Below are positions 25,837-34,724 of a stretch of 64,000 nucleotides of DNA, piece by piece. Position numbers and translations under genes: made by a program. Source of the DNA: Paucihalobacter sp036825875 (lineage in GTDB: Bacteria; Bacteroidota; Bacteroidia; Flavobacteriales; Flavobacteriaceae); NCBI RefSeq assembly GCF_036825875.1, contig NZ_DAISXK010000008.1, forward strand, positions 31,276 to 95,275. The letters are read 5' to 3'. How positions within the stretch are numbered: the first letter of the stretch is position 1; every line of letters begins with the position of its first letter. The notes under the pieces were generated by a model. That model was not told the origin of the DNA. It saw nothing but the letters and a program-made list of their open reading frames with translations, and ran no database searches.

Positions 25837-26961
25837 TTAATTTAAAGTTGATTTTAAAGCTTCGTCCAAACTCATCTGATTACCGTCTTTAAATGCTACA
25901 ATAAATGCTGATTTATAACCTTTTGAATGTGCTATCTTTAATAACTTTTCAGCATCTGAATGCTCGATTGCTGTGCCGTAATAATACTTGTATAAGTTTC
26001 CTATTTTATCTTTACTAATTTTATCGAGCCCTTTAAAATTATAAGGTTTGATGTCTAAATTTTTTGAGCTCGCCGCTATTTGAACTTTAAATTCTATACC
26101 GCTATTGGCAGCAATTCTCTCTTTCGTTACTTCTTTAGCCTTTTGTATGCTATTTGAAATATTGGTGCCAACGTTAATGTCTAGGGTTTTCTTATACTCT
26201 AATAACGCTGTTTCTAAAGCCTTGGCCATTTCACTTTGACCTTTTTTACTATTTAGGTAAGCGCCTTCACTTTTTGCCGTTAGAAAGCCTAGTTCTACCA
26301 AAACACTTGGCATATAAGTATTATGCATAACCCATAAACTTGCTTGTTTAATACCACGGCTATTGCGTTTTAATTTTTGTGAAAAATTGTCTTCTATTAA
26401 TCTAGCCAAGAGTACACTTTGGTCCATGTATTCTTCTTGCATCAATGCCAATCCAATAGTAGATTCAGGATTGTTAGGGTTAAAACCATCATAATGACTT
26501 TCGTAATCTTCCTCAAGAAAAATTACTTGATTTTCTTTTTTAGCGACATCAAAATTCCGCTCATTATTAGCAATTCCAAGTACGAATGTTTCGGTGCCGT
26601 GTGCTGAAGAATGGTGAGAATTACAATGAATGGATACGAATAAATCGGCATCGGCTTTATTGGCAATATTGGCGCGCTCATGTAATTTTAAAAATACATC
26701 GGTAGTTCGCGTGTAAATAACTTTGATATTTGGATTCTTTTCAAGGGCTTTTCCCAGCAAAAGTGTCACATTCAATGCTATATCTTTTTCCTTGTATCCA
26801 GAACCAGGACTTCCTAAATTTCCGGGATCATGACCACCATGTCCGGCATCTAATACTACTATAAATGGCGCTTGACTATTTTGAGCATCTATTGATGTTG
26901 TTAAAAAAAAGGTAAAAGCAAATACCCAAAGTACTACAAAAGGTTTATTCGACGTTTTCAT
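25837..26961 (-). CDS. N-acetylmuramoyl-L-alanine amidase (Amidase_3)
   Basis: Zinc amidase that cleaves the lactyl-peptide bond in peptidoglycan, exported to the periplasm. The signal peptide is followed by the Amidase_3 domain (about 35-255) with DAGHGGHDPG (zinc His), SIHCNSHHSSAHGTETF (zinc His) and VLVELGFLTAKSEG (catalytic Glu). The C-terminal 90 residues look like a SPOR-like or similar repeat-free region with FKVQIAASSKN. I chose the ATG at 26961; an in-frame ATG at 26985 would add 8 residues. The gene is divergent from lptD, with 136 bases between the two chosen starts. Confidence 0.92.
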   Translation of the reverse strand: MKTSNKPFVVLWVFAFTFFLTTSIDAQNSQAPFIVVLDAGHGGHDPGNLGSPGSGYKEKDIALNVTLLLGKALEKNPNIKVIYTRTTDVFLKLHERANIANKADADLFVSIHCNSHHSSAHGTETFVLGIANNERNFDVAKKENQVIFLEEDYESHYDGFNPNNPESTIGLALMQEEYMDQSVLLARLIEDNFSQKLKRNSRGIKQASLWVMHNTYMPSVLVELGFLTAKSEGAYLNSKKGQSEMAKALETALLEYKKTLDINVGTNISNSIQKAKEVTKERIAANSGIEFKVQIAASSKNLDIKPYNFKGLDKISKDKIGNLYKYYYGTAIEHSDAEKLLKIAHSKGYKSAFIVAFKDGNQMSLDEALKSTLN

Positions 26962-27042
26962 TGCTGTTATAACGGTAAAACTCACGGTTTATTAATATTT
27001 AATAATAATTGTATTATTGCACTTCACACAAAAAAATATATG

Positions 27043-27050
27043 TAATTTTG
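27043..27050 (+). promoter_or_regulatory. Candidate -7 element of lptD
   Basis: TAATTTTG fits TAnnTTTG. The nearest TTG upstream (27017-27019) is 23 bases away, a little long for the -33 box. If used, transcription starts near 27057 and translation must begin after that, supporting the TTG at 27098. Confidence 0.4.
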
Positions 27051-27097
27051 ACTGTTCAAAAACCAAGCCAAGCTTACACAAAAATACATTATTAGCG

Positions 27098-29800
27098 TTG
27101 CAGATTAATAGCTATAAAATACTTTTTTTTCTAAGTTTTACAGTGCTTATCAACACTTTTGGCTTTGGGCAGGAGATACCTAAGAAATCCAAAGTTATCA
27201 CACCAGTTACCACAACAGACACGGTTAACGTGGTGGTAGATTCTCTCGTAAAACTCCCGGTAAATTTAAAAGAAACCGATTCAGTAAAAACCGATAGTAT
27301 CCAAAAAAAGAAAGGCTTACTTGAAGATATTGTTAAATATAAGGCTACCGATCGGGTATCAATAAACCAAAAAGAACAGAAAATATATTTGTATAATGAA
27401 GCAGAAGTATTCTATCAAGATTTAGAAATTACTGCAGGAATTATTGTTATAGATTATACAGTTAACACTGTTTATGCTGGTAGAATTAAGGATTCAACTG
27501 GTTATTCTCAAGCGCCAGTTTTTAAACAAGGCAATAATATTATAGAACCCGATTCAATAATTTTTAATACCAAAACACAAAAAGCAGTTGTCTTTAATTC
27601 TAAAACAGAACAAAGTGGCGGCACTATTATTTCAGAAATTACCAAAAAAGAAAACGATTCGGTTTTCTTTGTAAAAAACGGAAAGTTTACAACCTCTGAA
27701 AATTTAGATGATCCCGAATACTATTTTTTAATGCGTAAGGCCAAACTGGTTCCTAATAAAAAAGTAATTACTGGACTAACCAATATGTATATTTATGATG
27801 TACCTACACCAATAGGGTTACCATTTGCATTTTTTCCTATGACAAAAACCCAAACCTCCGGGGTTATTTTCCCTTCCTTTGGTCAAGATTCTGGAAATGA
27901 TAGGGGTTATTTTTTACAAAATGGTGGTTATTATTTTGCGATTAGCGATTTTGTAGATTTAGCTGTTTTGGGTGATTATTATACCAACGGTAGTTATGGC
28001 ATGCGTTTAGAAAGTAATTATGCCTTGCGCTATAAGTTTAGAGGTAACATGAGCTTTAGGTACGAGAACTTGTTGAATAGTGAACGTGGTTTTCCAGATT
28101 TTGCGCAAAATACTATTTATAACATTCGTTGGTCGCATAATCAAGACCAAAAGTCTAATCCTAGTTCTAGATTTTCCGCATCTGTAAATTTAGGTAGCAG
28201 CCAGTTTTACCGACAGTCTATCAACCAGTTAAACAATTCAAACTTTCAGAATAATACGCTTGCATCGTCAGTGTCCTATTCCAAAACCTTTCAAGGTGAA
28301 CCACAGGTGAATTTAAGTTTAACAGCTACCCATTCTCAAAACACTAATACAGAAAGAATCGATTTAACCTTACCAACGCTTCAGGCAAGTGTCACCCGAA
28401 TTTATCCTTTTGAGCCAAAAGAAGGTCCAAAAAAAGGTATTATTCAAAATATAAACTTTCAATATAATGTAAGAGGTGAAAACAGAATTCAAACAACTGA
28501 TTCTTTGTTTTTTAAACCTGAAATGTTTGATAATGCACGAATCGGTATGAGGCATTCTATTCCACTTACTACTAACTTTAAGGTTTTTAAGCATTTTAGT
28601 ATGAGTGCTAGCACAAATTTTGAGGAAACTTGGACACTTAATACCATAGATCGATTTTACGATACCACCAACCAAGAAGTGGTAACAAGAGATGTAAATG
28701 GTTTTGATAGTTTTAGAACCTATAATTTTACCACTAGTGTTGGAACCACCATATATGGTTTATTCGACTTTACTAAGAAAAATAAAGACGCAAAAATACA
28801 AGCCATACGGCATGTTATGAGACCAGAATTGTCGTACAGTATTAATCCTGCCTTCGATCAATATTACGAAGAAATTGTAATTAGTGCTGATGGCTTAACG
28901 ACTACAGAGTTTAGCCGCTTTGAAGGCTCTTTATTTGGCGCACCTGATAACAGATTTTCAAGTTCGATAGGTTTTTCACTTGGAAACAATTTTGAAGCTA
29001 AAGTTAAAGACAAGGATTCAACCAAAACTGAGCCTAAAAAAATCATATTATTGAATAATTTAAATTTAAACACTTCTTATGACATGGCGGCAGACTCACT
29101 CAATCTTGCGCCAGTTCGAGTTACTGGTGGTTTGCAAATTCTAAATAAGAAAATGAATATCAACTTCGGAATGGTTTTAGATCCCTATGCCTTAGATAAC
29201 AATAACCAAAGAGTTAATGTGTTTAATGTTAATAATGGTGGTAGTTTGTTCCGAATGACTTCTGCAAATGTCAACATGAGTTACTCTTTATCAAGTAAGG
29301 ATTTCTCGGGTGTCGAACGCCCTGATAATGCGCGCGCTATGGAAGATAACTTGCGTAGCGGTGGACGCGCTGATGATCTCTTCGGACAGCCCGAAGACTT
29401 TGCAGACCGGCGTTTAACCGATGATGACAATAAAGAAGAAAAAGAACCTGACGAATTTTATAATTACAACATACCATGGTCATTGCGTTTTGCTTACGCT
29501 GTAAATTACAATAACAACCAACGACAAAGTCAAATTGCATCGCACTCTTTAATGTTTTCTGGTGATGTTGATTTGTCACCACGATGGACCGTTGGCTTGT
29601 CTTCAGGCTATGATTTTTTAAACAATGATTTTACCTTTACACAAATTCGATTTGAACGCGATTTATTAAGTTGGCGTATGAATTTTTCATGGATTCCGAT
29701 TGGTACCAGAACTTCTTGGAACTTTTTTATAGGAATTAAATCAAGTATGCTTAAAGACCTTAAATATGATCAACGTCGTCAACCCGATTTGCGTTTCTAA
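27098..29800 (+). CDS. lptD: LPS-assembly protein LptD
   Basis: Outer-membrane beta-barrel that inserts LPS in the outer leaflet. About 900 residues: signal peptide (KILFFLSFTVLINTFGFGQ), a periplasmic OstA/LptA-like jellyroll (about 70-220, VSINQKEQKIYLYNEAEV and IVIDYTVNTVYAGR), then a long barrel of aromatic-rich strands ending in F (RRQPDLRF). The start is uncertain: no ATG lies between the in-frame TTG at 27017 and the signal peptide; I chose TTG 27098 because the upstream TTG lies before a -7-like box. ridA follows 11 bases later. Confidence 0.88.
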   Translation: MQINSYKILFFLSFTVLINTFGFGQEIPKKSKVITPVTTTDTVNVVVDSLVKLPVNLKETDSVKTDSIQKKKGLLEDIVKYKATDRVSINQKEQKIYLYNEAEVFYQDLEITAGIIVIDYTVNTVYAGRIKDSTGYSQAPVFKQGNNIIEPDSIIFNTKTQKAVVFNSKTEQSGGTIISEITKKENDSVFFVKNGKFTTSENLDDPEYYFLMRKAKLVPNKKVITGLTNMYIYDVPTPIGLPFAFFPMTKTQTSGVIFPSFGQDSGNDRGYFLQNGGYYFAISDFVDLAVLGDYYTNGSYGMRLESNYALRYKFRGNMSFRYENLLNSERGFPDFAQNTIYNIRWSHNQDQKSNPSSRFSASVNLGSSQFYRQSINQLNNSNFQNNTLASSVSYSKTFQGEPQVNLSLTATHSQNTNTERIDLTLPTLQASVTRIYPFEPKEGPKKGIIQNINFQYNVRGENRIQTTDSLFFKPEMFDNARIGMRHSIPLTTNFKVFKHFSMSASTNFEETWTLNTIDRFYDTTNQEVVTRDVNGFDSFRTYNFTTSVGTTIYGLFDFTKKNKDAKIQAIRHVMRPELSYSINPAFDQYYEEIVISADGLTTTEFSRFEGSLFGAPDNRFSSSIGFSLGNNFEAKVKDKDSTKTEPKKIILLNNLNLNTSYDMAADSLNLAPVRVTGGLQILNKKMNINFGMVLDPYALDNNNQRVNVFNVNNGGSLFRMTSANVNMSYSLSSKDFSGVERPDNARAMEDNLRSGGRADDLFGQPEDFADRRLTDDDNKEEKEPDEFYNYNIPWSLRFAYAVNYNNNQRQSQIASHSLMFSGDVDLSPRWTVGLSSGYDFLNNDFTFTQIRFERDLLSWRMNFSWIPIGTRTSWNFFIGIKSSMLKDLKYDQRRQPDLRF

Positions 29801-29811
29801 TACTATATATT

Positions 29812-30192
29812 ATGAAGACAATAATTAAAACTCAACACGCTCCAGAACCTATTGGTCCGTATAATCAAGCCGTTTTATATGATAATACGCTTTATACCTC
29901 TGGACAAATTGCTATTGATCCAAAAACAAATCAATTAGTTATTGATACTATTGAAAATGAAACCGCGATGGTAATGGAAAATTTAAGGGCGGTTTTAAAA
30001 GCAGCGGAAATGACATTTGAAAATGTGGTGAAAGCGTCTATATTTATCAGTGACATGAACAACTTTTCAAAAATTAATGCTGTTTACGCTTCTTTTTTTA
30101 AGGATGAAACTGCTCCTGCTAGAGAAACTGTAGAAGTGGCTAATTTGCCTAAATTTGTAAATGTAGAAATAAGTGTGATTGCCATTAAATAA
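29812..30192 (+). CDS. ridA: RidA-family enamine/imine deaminase
   Basis: 126 residues of the RidA/YjgF/Rid family that hydrolyses reactive 2-aminoacrylate and other enamines in the cytoplasm. Characteristic blocks are PEPIGPYNQAV, TSGQIAIDP, NLRAVLKAAEMTFENVVKASIF and the C-terminal APARETVEVANLP with the carboxylate-binding Arg. It is 11 bases downstream of lptD and 24 bases upstream of guaC, an apparent operon. Confidence 0.95.
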   Translation: MKTIIKTQHAPEPIGPYNQAVLYDNTLYTSGQIAIDPKTNQLVIDTIENETAMVMENLRAVLKAAEMTFENVVKASIFISDMNNFSKINAVYASFFKDETAPARETVEVANLPKFVNVEISVIAIK

Positions 30193-30216
30193 TCGTTTCA
30201 CCTTAAGGCCATTGTT

Positions 30217-31254
30217 ATGCGCATAGAAAATGATATCAAACTAGGGTTTAAGGACGTTATGATACGTCCCAAACGCTCAACACTTAAAAGTAGATCCCAA
30301 GTTACTTTAGTTAGAGATTTTTCTTTTGTAAACAGCAAAGATGGTTGGAATGGCGTACCAATTATGGCTGCCAATATGGATACAGTTGGCACCTTTGAAA
30401 TGGCAAAAGCGCTTTCTAAGCACCATCTCTTTACTGCTATCCACAAACATTACGATTTACAACAGTGGCAAGACTTTTTTAACTCTAGCCCAAAAGATAT
30501 TGTAAACGCAATAGCTGTTAGTACCGGAACTGGTAAAAAAGATACTCAAAGGCTTCATGATATTTTTAAACTCAATTCCGATTTAAAATTCATTTGTATT
30601 GATGTTGCCAATGGTTATTCACAGCATTTTGTAGATTTTGTAAAATCGATTCGAAAGCAGTTTCCTGATAAAACCATAATAGCCGGAAATGTGGTAACTG
30701 GTGAAATGACGGAAGAGCTTATTCTTTCTGGTGCGGATATTGTTAAAGTTGGAATTGGCCCTGGAAGTGTATGCACTACACGCGTTAAAACTGGTGTTGG
30801 CTATCCGCAGTTATCGGCTATTATTGAATGTGCTGATGCGGCGCACGGCTTGAGTGGTCAAATTATTAGTGATGGTGGTTGTTCCACACCTGGTGATGTT
30901 GCCAAAGCCTTTGGAGCTGGAGCCGATTTTGTAATGCTTGGAGGAATGTTGGCCGGTCATGACGAAAGTGGTGGCGATTTAGTAGAACGGAATGGAAAAA
31001 AATTCAAAAAATTCTACGGAATGAGTTCAACTACAGCCATGGAGAAACATGTTGGTGGTGTTGCTAATTATAGAGCCAGCGAAGGAAAAACGGTGGAGGT
31101 GCCTTATCGTGGAGAAGTAACATCAACTGTTAATGATATCTTGGGTGGACTGCGAAGCACCTGTACTTACGTTGGTGCATTAAGACTAAAAGAGTTGACA
31201 AAGCGCACTACCTTTATTAGAGTTGCTGAGCAGGAAAATAATGTGTTTAATTAA
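30217..31254 (+). CDS. guaC: GMP reductase
   Basis: NADPH-dependent deamination of GMP to IMP in purine salvage. The 345-residue protein has the IMPDH/GMPR signature GPGSVCTTRVKTGVGYPQ with the catalytic Cys, a TIM-barrel core with ISDGGCSTPGDVAKAFGAGADFVMLGGMLAG, and the GMPR1-type N-terminus LGFKDVMIRPKRSTLKSRSQV. It lacks the CBS domains of IMPDH. Its stop codon and that of the convergent mgsA share the palindromic TTAA at 31251-31254. Confidence 0.95.
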   Translation: MRIENDIKLGFKDVMIRPKRSTLKSRSQVTLVRDFSFVNSKDGWNGVPIMAANMDTVGTFEMAKALSKHHLFTAIHKHYDLQQWQDFFNSSPKDIVNAIAVSTGTGKKDTQRLHDIFKLNSDLKFICIDVANGYSQHFVDFVKSIRKQFPDKTIIAGNVVTGEMTEELILSGADIVKVGIGPGSVCTTRVKTGVGYPQLSAIIECADAAHGLSGQIISDGGCSTPGDVAKAFGAGADFVMLGGMLAGHDESGGDLVERNGKKFKKFYGMSSTTAMEKHVGGVANYRASEGKTVEVPYRGEVTSTVNDILGGLRSTCTYVGALRLKELTKRTTFIRVAEQENNVFN

Positions 31255-31613
31255 ACTGCTTTAATTAGTAATCCAGCACTTGAAGGATTGGTAGCTAAAG
31301 GAACATTGTGAACATCACACAATCGCATTAACATTAGAATATCTGGTTCATGTGGGTGTTTATCTAGTGGATCTCTAAAAAATATCACCATATTGCATTT
31401 GCCTTCGGCCACCCGTGCTGCAATTTGCGCATCACCACCTTTTGGACCCGATAATAATGCAGTTACTTCAAAACCAGCTGCTCTTACCTTTTCGCCTGTT
31501 GTTCCTGTAGAAACGAGTTGAACGCGTTTTTGATCTAAAATACTTCTGTTTTCATTTAAAAACTGAACCATTTCAGCTTTTTTACCGTCATGAGCGATAA
31601 TTGCAATTTCCAT
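31251..31613 (-). CDS. mgsA: Methylglyoxal synthase
   Basis: Converts dihydroxyacetone phosphate to methylglyoxal plus phosphate. The 120-residue protein begins IAIIAHDGKKAEMV, has the phosphate-binding STGTTG, and GPKGGDAQIAARVAEG followed by FFRDPLDKHPHEPD (catalytic Asp), all typical of MgsA. It is coupled to the upstream BadF-type kinase gene by a 1-base TAATG overlap. It is the downstream end of a cluster with gapA and pfkA on the same strand, consistent with a glycolytic overflow bypass when phosphate is scarce. Confidence 0.95.
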   Translation of the reverse strand: MEIAIIAHDGKKAEMVQFLNENRSILDQKRVQLVSTGTTGEKVRAAGFEVTALLSGPKGGDAQIAARVAEGKCNMVIFFRDPLDKHPHEPDILMLMRLCDVHNVPLATNPSSAGLLIKAV

Positions 31614-32476
31614 TAATGTAGCTGATTACTGTGGTAATTAACCAAACCTTCAATGGGTCGTCTAATAAAATTACCAACCTTAAAGCCATACTCTGCCGCT
31701 ACTTCTCTAATTTCATCTTGGGCGAAATAAGCGATTGAGCCTGCAAAATGCACTGGACAGGTTTTGAGTTCTTCTTTAAATTGTAAAATCATGTTTTCAG
31801 TAAAGAGCTTAAAACCAGTTTTTATTAAATCCTTCATATAGGCGGCATCCTTATTTAAAAACATAAATTCAGCAAAATTGGCTAAATAAGCATTAGGATT
31901 GGGTTGTTTGTAGAGGTTATATTTTATAAAATCGGCATCGAGATTGTATTTGTGCTCAAATGAAATTTTGATGGTTTCAGGCATTTTATTAAAATAGTAA
32001 TCACGGATGAGTTGTTTTCCATAATAATTACCGCTTGCTTCGTCCATTAAGGTGTAGCCCAAACTTTTCACGCGTTGGTGTAACTTATCGCCGTCAAAAT
32101 AGCTGCAATTACTACCAGTACCCATAATACAAACAACGGCTGCTTCATCTGGACTATTTATACTGGCTCTTACTGCCGCCATGGTATCTTCTTGAACATC
32201 GACAAGTGCATTGGGAAACAGGCTTTCAAGAACACCTTTTAGAGCTAACCTTGGTTTTTCGGTACCACAGCCAGCACCGTAAAAATAGACATGCTTCACG
32301 TCTTTAGCCAAGGCTATAAGTTCCTCACTTTTAGAAACAATTTTATGAAGTTTTTTTTCGCTTAAAATTGCAGGATTTAGACCTTTTGTTCTAATTTTTT
32401 CTTGCAATTGTTTGCCGCTGCCATCCATTGCAATCCAGTCGCATTTGGTCGATCCGCCATCAGTAATTAAAATCAT
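31613..32476 (-). CDS. BadF/BadG-type ATPase, N-acetylglucosamine kinase-like
   Basis: 287 residues of the ASKHA fold (actin/hexokinase superfamily): MILITDGGSTKCDWI is the phosphate-1 loop, FYGAGCGTEKPRL and CIMGTGSNCSYFDG are later nucleotide-binding loops. Similar proteins are annotated as N-acetylglucosamine kinase or BadF/BadG/BcrA/BcrD ATPase. The substrate is not proven. The start was set at 32476 because MILITDGGST is the usual N-terminus; an upstream ATG at 32503 would add 9 residues. It overlaps mgsA by one base. Confidence 0.85.
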   Translation of the reverse strand: MILITDGGSTKCDWIAMDGSGKQLQEKIRTKGLNPAILSEKKLHKIVSKSEELIALAKDVKHVYFYGAGCGTEKPRLALKGVLESLFPNALVDVQEDTMAAVRASINSPDEAAVVCIMGTGSNCSYFDGDKLHQRVKSLGYTLMDEASGNYYGKQLIRDYYFNKMPETIKISFEHKYNLDADFIKYNLYKQPNPNAYLANFAEFMFLNKDAAYMKDLIKTGFKLFTENMILQFKEELKTCPVHFAGSIAYFAQDEIREVAAEYGFKVGNFIRRPIEGLVNYHSNQLH

Positions 32477-32489
32477 AGTTGTGCTATAA

Positions 32490-32527
32490 GAAAAATTCCG
32501 CAATGAAAACTATGCATTACGGAATTT
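32490..32527 (-). terminator. Intrinsic terminator of the pfkA-gapA unit
   Basis: On the minus strand AAATTCCG pairs with CGGAATTT, with AATG/CATT continuing the stem and a 9-base loop, then TTTTTC. It lies between the gapA stop (32545) and the kinase start (32476), so mgsA and the kinase are probably a separate unit or are reached by read-through. Confidence 0.75.
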
Positions 32528-32544
32528 ATATTTAATAATCTAAA

Positions 32545-33546
32545 TTAAAGTGAATTGATATGTTGTGCTAAATCTACCATTTTATTGGAAAATCCAAACT
32601 CATTGTCATACCATGATACTACCTTAAAGAATTTAGAATTTAACTCAATTCCTGCATCAGCATCAAAAATACTAGTTCTTGGATCACTCATAAAATCTTG
32701 AGACACCACCAAATCTTCAGTATATCCTAAAACACCTTTCATTTCTCCTTCGGAAGCTGCTTTAAATACTTTTTTAATAGCATCGTAGGAAGTTTCTTTT
32801 TCTAATTTTACAGTTAAATCAACTACTGAAACGTTAGCTGTTGGTACTCTAAACGCCATCCCTGTAAGTTTTCCGTTTAAACTTGGAATTACTTTACCTA
32901 CTGCTTTGGCGGCACCTGTAGAGGCAGGAATAATATTTAGAAGCGCACTTCTACCACCTCTAAAATCTTTTCTAGATGGACCATCAACAGTTAATTGGGT
33001 TGCAGTTGTAGCGTGAATTGTGGTCATTAAAGCTTCTTCAATTCCGAAGTTATCGTTTAATACCTTAGCAATTGGCGCTAAGCAATTAGTAGTACAAGAA
33101 GCATTTGATACAATTGTTTGTGAAGCCTTAGCTTCTTTATGGTTTACGCCCATTACAAACATTGGCGCATCGGCACTTGGTGCAGAAATTACTACCTTTT
33201 TAGCACCTGCATCAATATGGTACTGTGCGGTTGCTAAAGTGGTGAAAATTCCAGTACATTCTGCAACTACATCGGCATTAACATCGTTCCACTTTAAATT
33301 TTTAGGATCACGCTCTGCAGTTATTCGAATAGTTTTACCATTCACTACTAAATGGCCACCTTTAACTTCAACTGTTCCGTTAAATTTACCGTGAACTGAA
33401 TCATATTTTAATAAGTAAGCTAAATGATCAGGGTCTAACAAATCGTTTATTCCTACTACTTCAACGTCATTGCGTTCCATCGCGGTTCTTAATACTAATC
33501 TTCCTATTCTTCCAAATCCGTTGATTCCTAATTTTAAATGTGACAT
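32545..33546 (-). CDS. gapA: Glyceraldehyde-3-phosphate dehydrogenase, type I
   Basis: 333 residues; NAD-binding LGINGFGRIGRLVLR, the active-site SNASCTTNCLAP with the catalytic Cys, HATTATQ with the catalytic His, and the WYDNEFGFSNKM C-terminus. Glycolytic type. It lies 54 bases downstream of pfkA on the same strand and is followed by a hairpin terminator. Confidence 0.97.
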   Translation of the reverse strand: MSHLKLGINGFGRIGRLVLRTAMERNDVEVVGINDLLDPDHLAYLLKYDSVHGKFNGTVEVKGGHLVVNGKTIRITAERDPKNLKWNDVNADVVAECTGIFTTLATAQYHIDAGAKKVVISAPSADAPMFVMGVNHKEAKASQTIVSNASCTTNCLAPIAKVLNDNFGIEEALMTTIHATTATQLTVDGPSRKDFRGGRSALLNIIPASTGAAKAVGKVIPSLNGKLTGMAFRVPTANVSVVDLTVKLEKETSYDAIKKVFKAASEGEMKGVLGYTEDLVVSQDFMSDPRTSIFDADAGIELNSKFFKVVSWYDNEFGFSNKMVDLAQHINSL

Positions 33547-33600
33547 GTTTTTAAGTTTTATTGTCTGTTAATAATATAAATATGATACTATACTCAGATC

Positions 33601-34587
33601 TTAAATTGTTAAGATATCTGATACTCGTAATAATTCTAAATCTATTTTTGATTGTCCTTTAATGGCCTTTTCTAAAGGCGTAAGCGTCATTTGGTCTTTA
33701 ATTAAACCAACCATGTATTTGTTTTTACCTTCTAGTAAGCTCTCCACGGCCTTTACGCCCATTCTGCTGGCTAATACACGATCAAAACAAGATGGAGATC
33801 CGCCTCGTTGCATATGGCCTAAAACGGAAACGCGCACTTCATATTCCGTCATGTGTGCTTCAACGTAATCTTTTAATTCGAATACACTTTTTCCTATTTT
33901 ATCGCCTTCAGCTACTATTACAATACTTGATGATTTGCCTGATTGCTTGCTGCGTCTTAAAGATTCTAACAAACGATCTAAACCTAAATCTTCTTCAGGG
34001 ATTAAAATTTCCTCTGCGCCAGCACCAACACCAACATTTAAAGCAATATGACCAGCATCTCTTCCCATTACTTCCACAAAAAATAAGCGGTTGTGTGAAC
34101 TGGCTGTGTCTCTAATTTTATCGATTACATCAACCACTGTATTGCAAGCAGTATCAAAACCTAAGGTGTGCGTTGTTCCAAATATATCGTTATCGATAGT
34201 GCCGGGAATTCCAATTACATGGTAATCAAACTCATCGCTAAATATCATTGCCCCGGTAAAACTACCATCACCACCTATCACTACCAAGGCATCAATTCCA
34301 GCTTTGGTAAGTTGTTCATGTGCTTTTTTTCTGCCTTCGTAAGTTCTAAAGTCCTTAGATCGCGCTGATTTAAGAATAGTACCACCTTTGTTAATAATGC
34401 CCTTCACACTTCTAGCATTTAATAAAATGAAATCACCTTCAATCATGCCTTCATAACCTCGATAAATTCCATAACATTCAATGTTGTGATAGACACAAGC
34501 ACGAACCACCGATCTGATGGCGGCATTCATTCCAGGAGAATCTCCTCCAGAGGTCATCACCCCTATTTTTTTAATGGTTTTACTCAT
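33601..34587 (-). CDS. pfkA: ATP-dependent 6-phosphofructokinase
   Basis: 328 residues; GVMTSGGDSPGMNAAIR nucleotide loop, GGDGSFTGAMIF, GIPGTIDND and MGRDAGHIAL are standard. The ATP-type GGDGS (not GGDDT as in pyrophosphate-dependent enzymes) supports ATP use. Upstream is a candidate promoter and a short leader ORF with an unusually perfect Shine-Dalgarno. Confidence 0.96.
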   Translation of the reverse strand: MSKTIKKIGVMTSGGDSPGMNAAIRSVVRACVYHNIECYGIYRGYEGMIEGDFILLNARSVKGIINKGGTILKSARSKDFRTYEGRKKAHEQLTKAGIDALVVIGGDGSFTGAMIFSDEFDYHVIGIPGTIDNDIFGTTHTLGFDTACNTVVDVIDKIRDTASSHNRLFFVEVMGRDAGHIALNVGVGAGAEEILIPEEDLGLDRLLESLRRSKQSGKSSSIVIVAEGDKIGKSVFELKDYVEAHMTEYEVRVSVLGHMQRGGSPSCFDRVLASRMGVKAVESLLEGKNKYMVGLIKDQMTLTPLEKAIKGQSKIDLELLRVSDILTI

Positions 34588-34626
34588 AAACTTATTTCTA
34601 ATAATAGTAAAATTAAGAAACTAAAC

Positions 34627-34650
34627 TTAGAAAAAATTGACATTTATCAT
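34627..34650 (-). promoter_or_regulatory. Candidate 7-codon leader ORF upstream of pfkA
   Basis: On the minus strand AAGGAGG (34657-34663) is followed after 6 bases by ATG and MINVNFF, then TAA, ending 39 bases before the pfkA ATG. A perfect Shine-Dalgarno with ideal spacing is rare in this group. A regulatory leader peptide is possible but unproven. Confidence 0.35.
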
Positions 34651-34673
34651 TTATTTCCTCCTTAATAATTATT

Positions 34674-34702
34674 CAAACGTTTTCGTTGATAACTATTTAC
34701 AA
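34674..34702 (-). promoter_or_regulatory. Candidate pfkA promoter with overlapping palindrome
   Basis: TTG (34700-34702) and AACGTTTG (34674-34681, one mismatch from TAnnTTTG) are 18 bases apart. The perfect palindrome AACG-TTTT-CGTT (34676-34687) overlaps the -7 box and could be an operator. Confidence 0.4.
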
Positions 34703-34724
34703 AAAATAAAGATAATTCATAACA

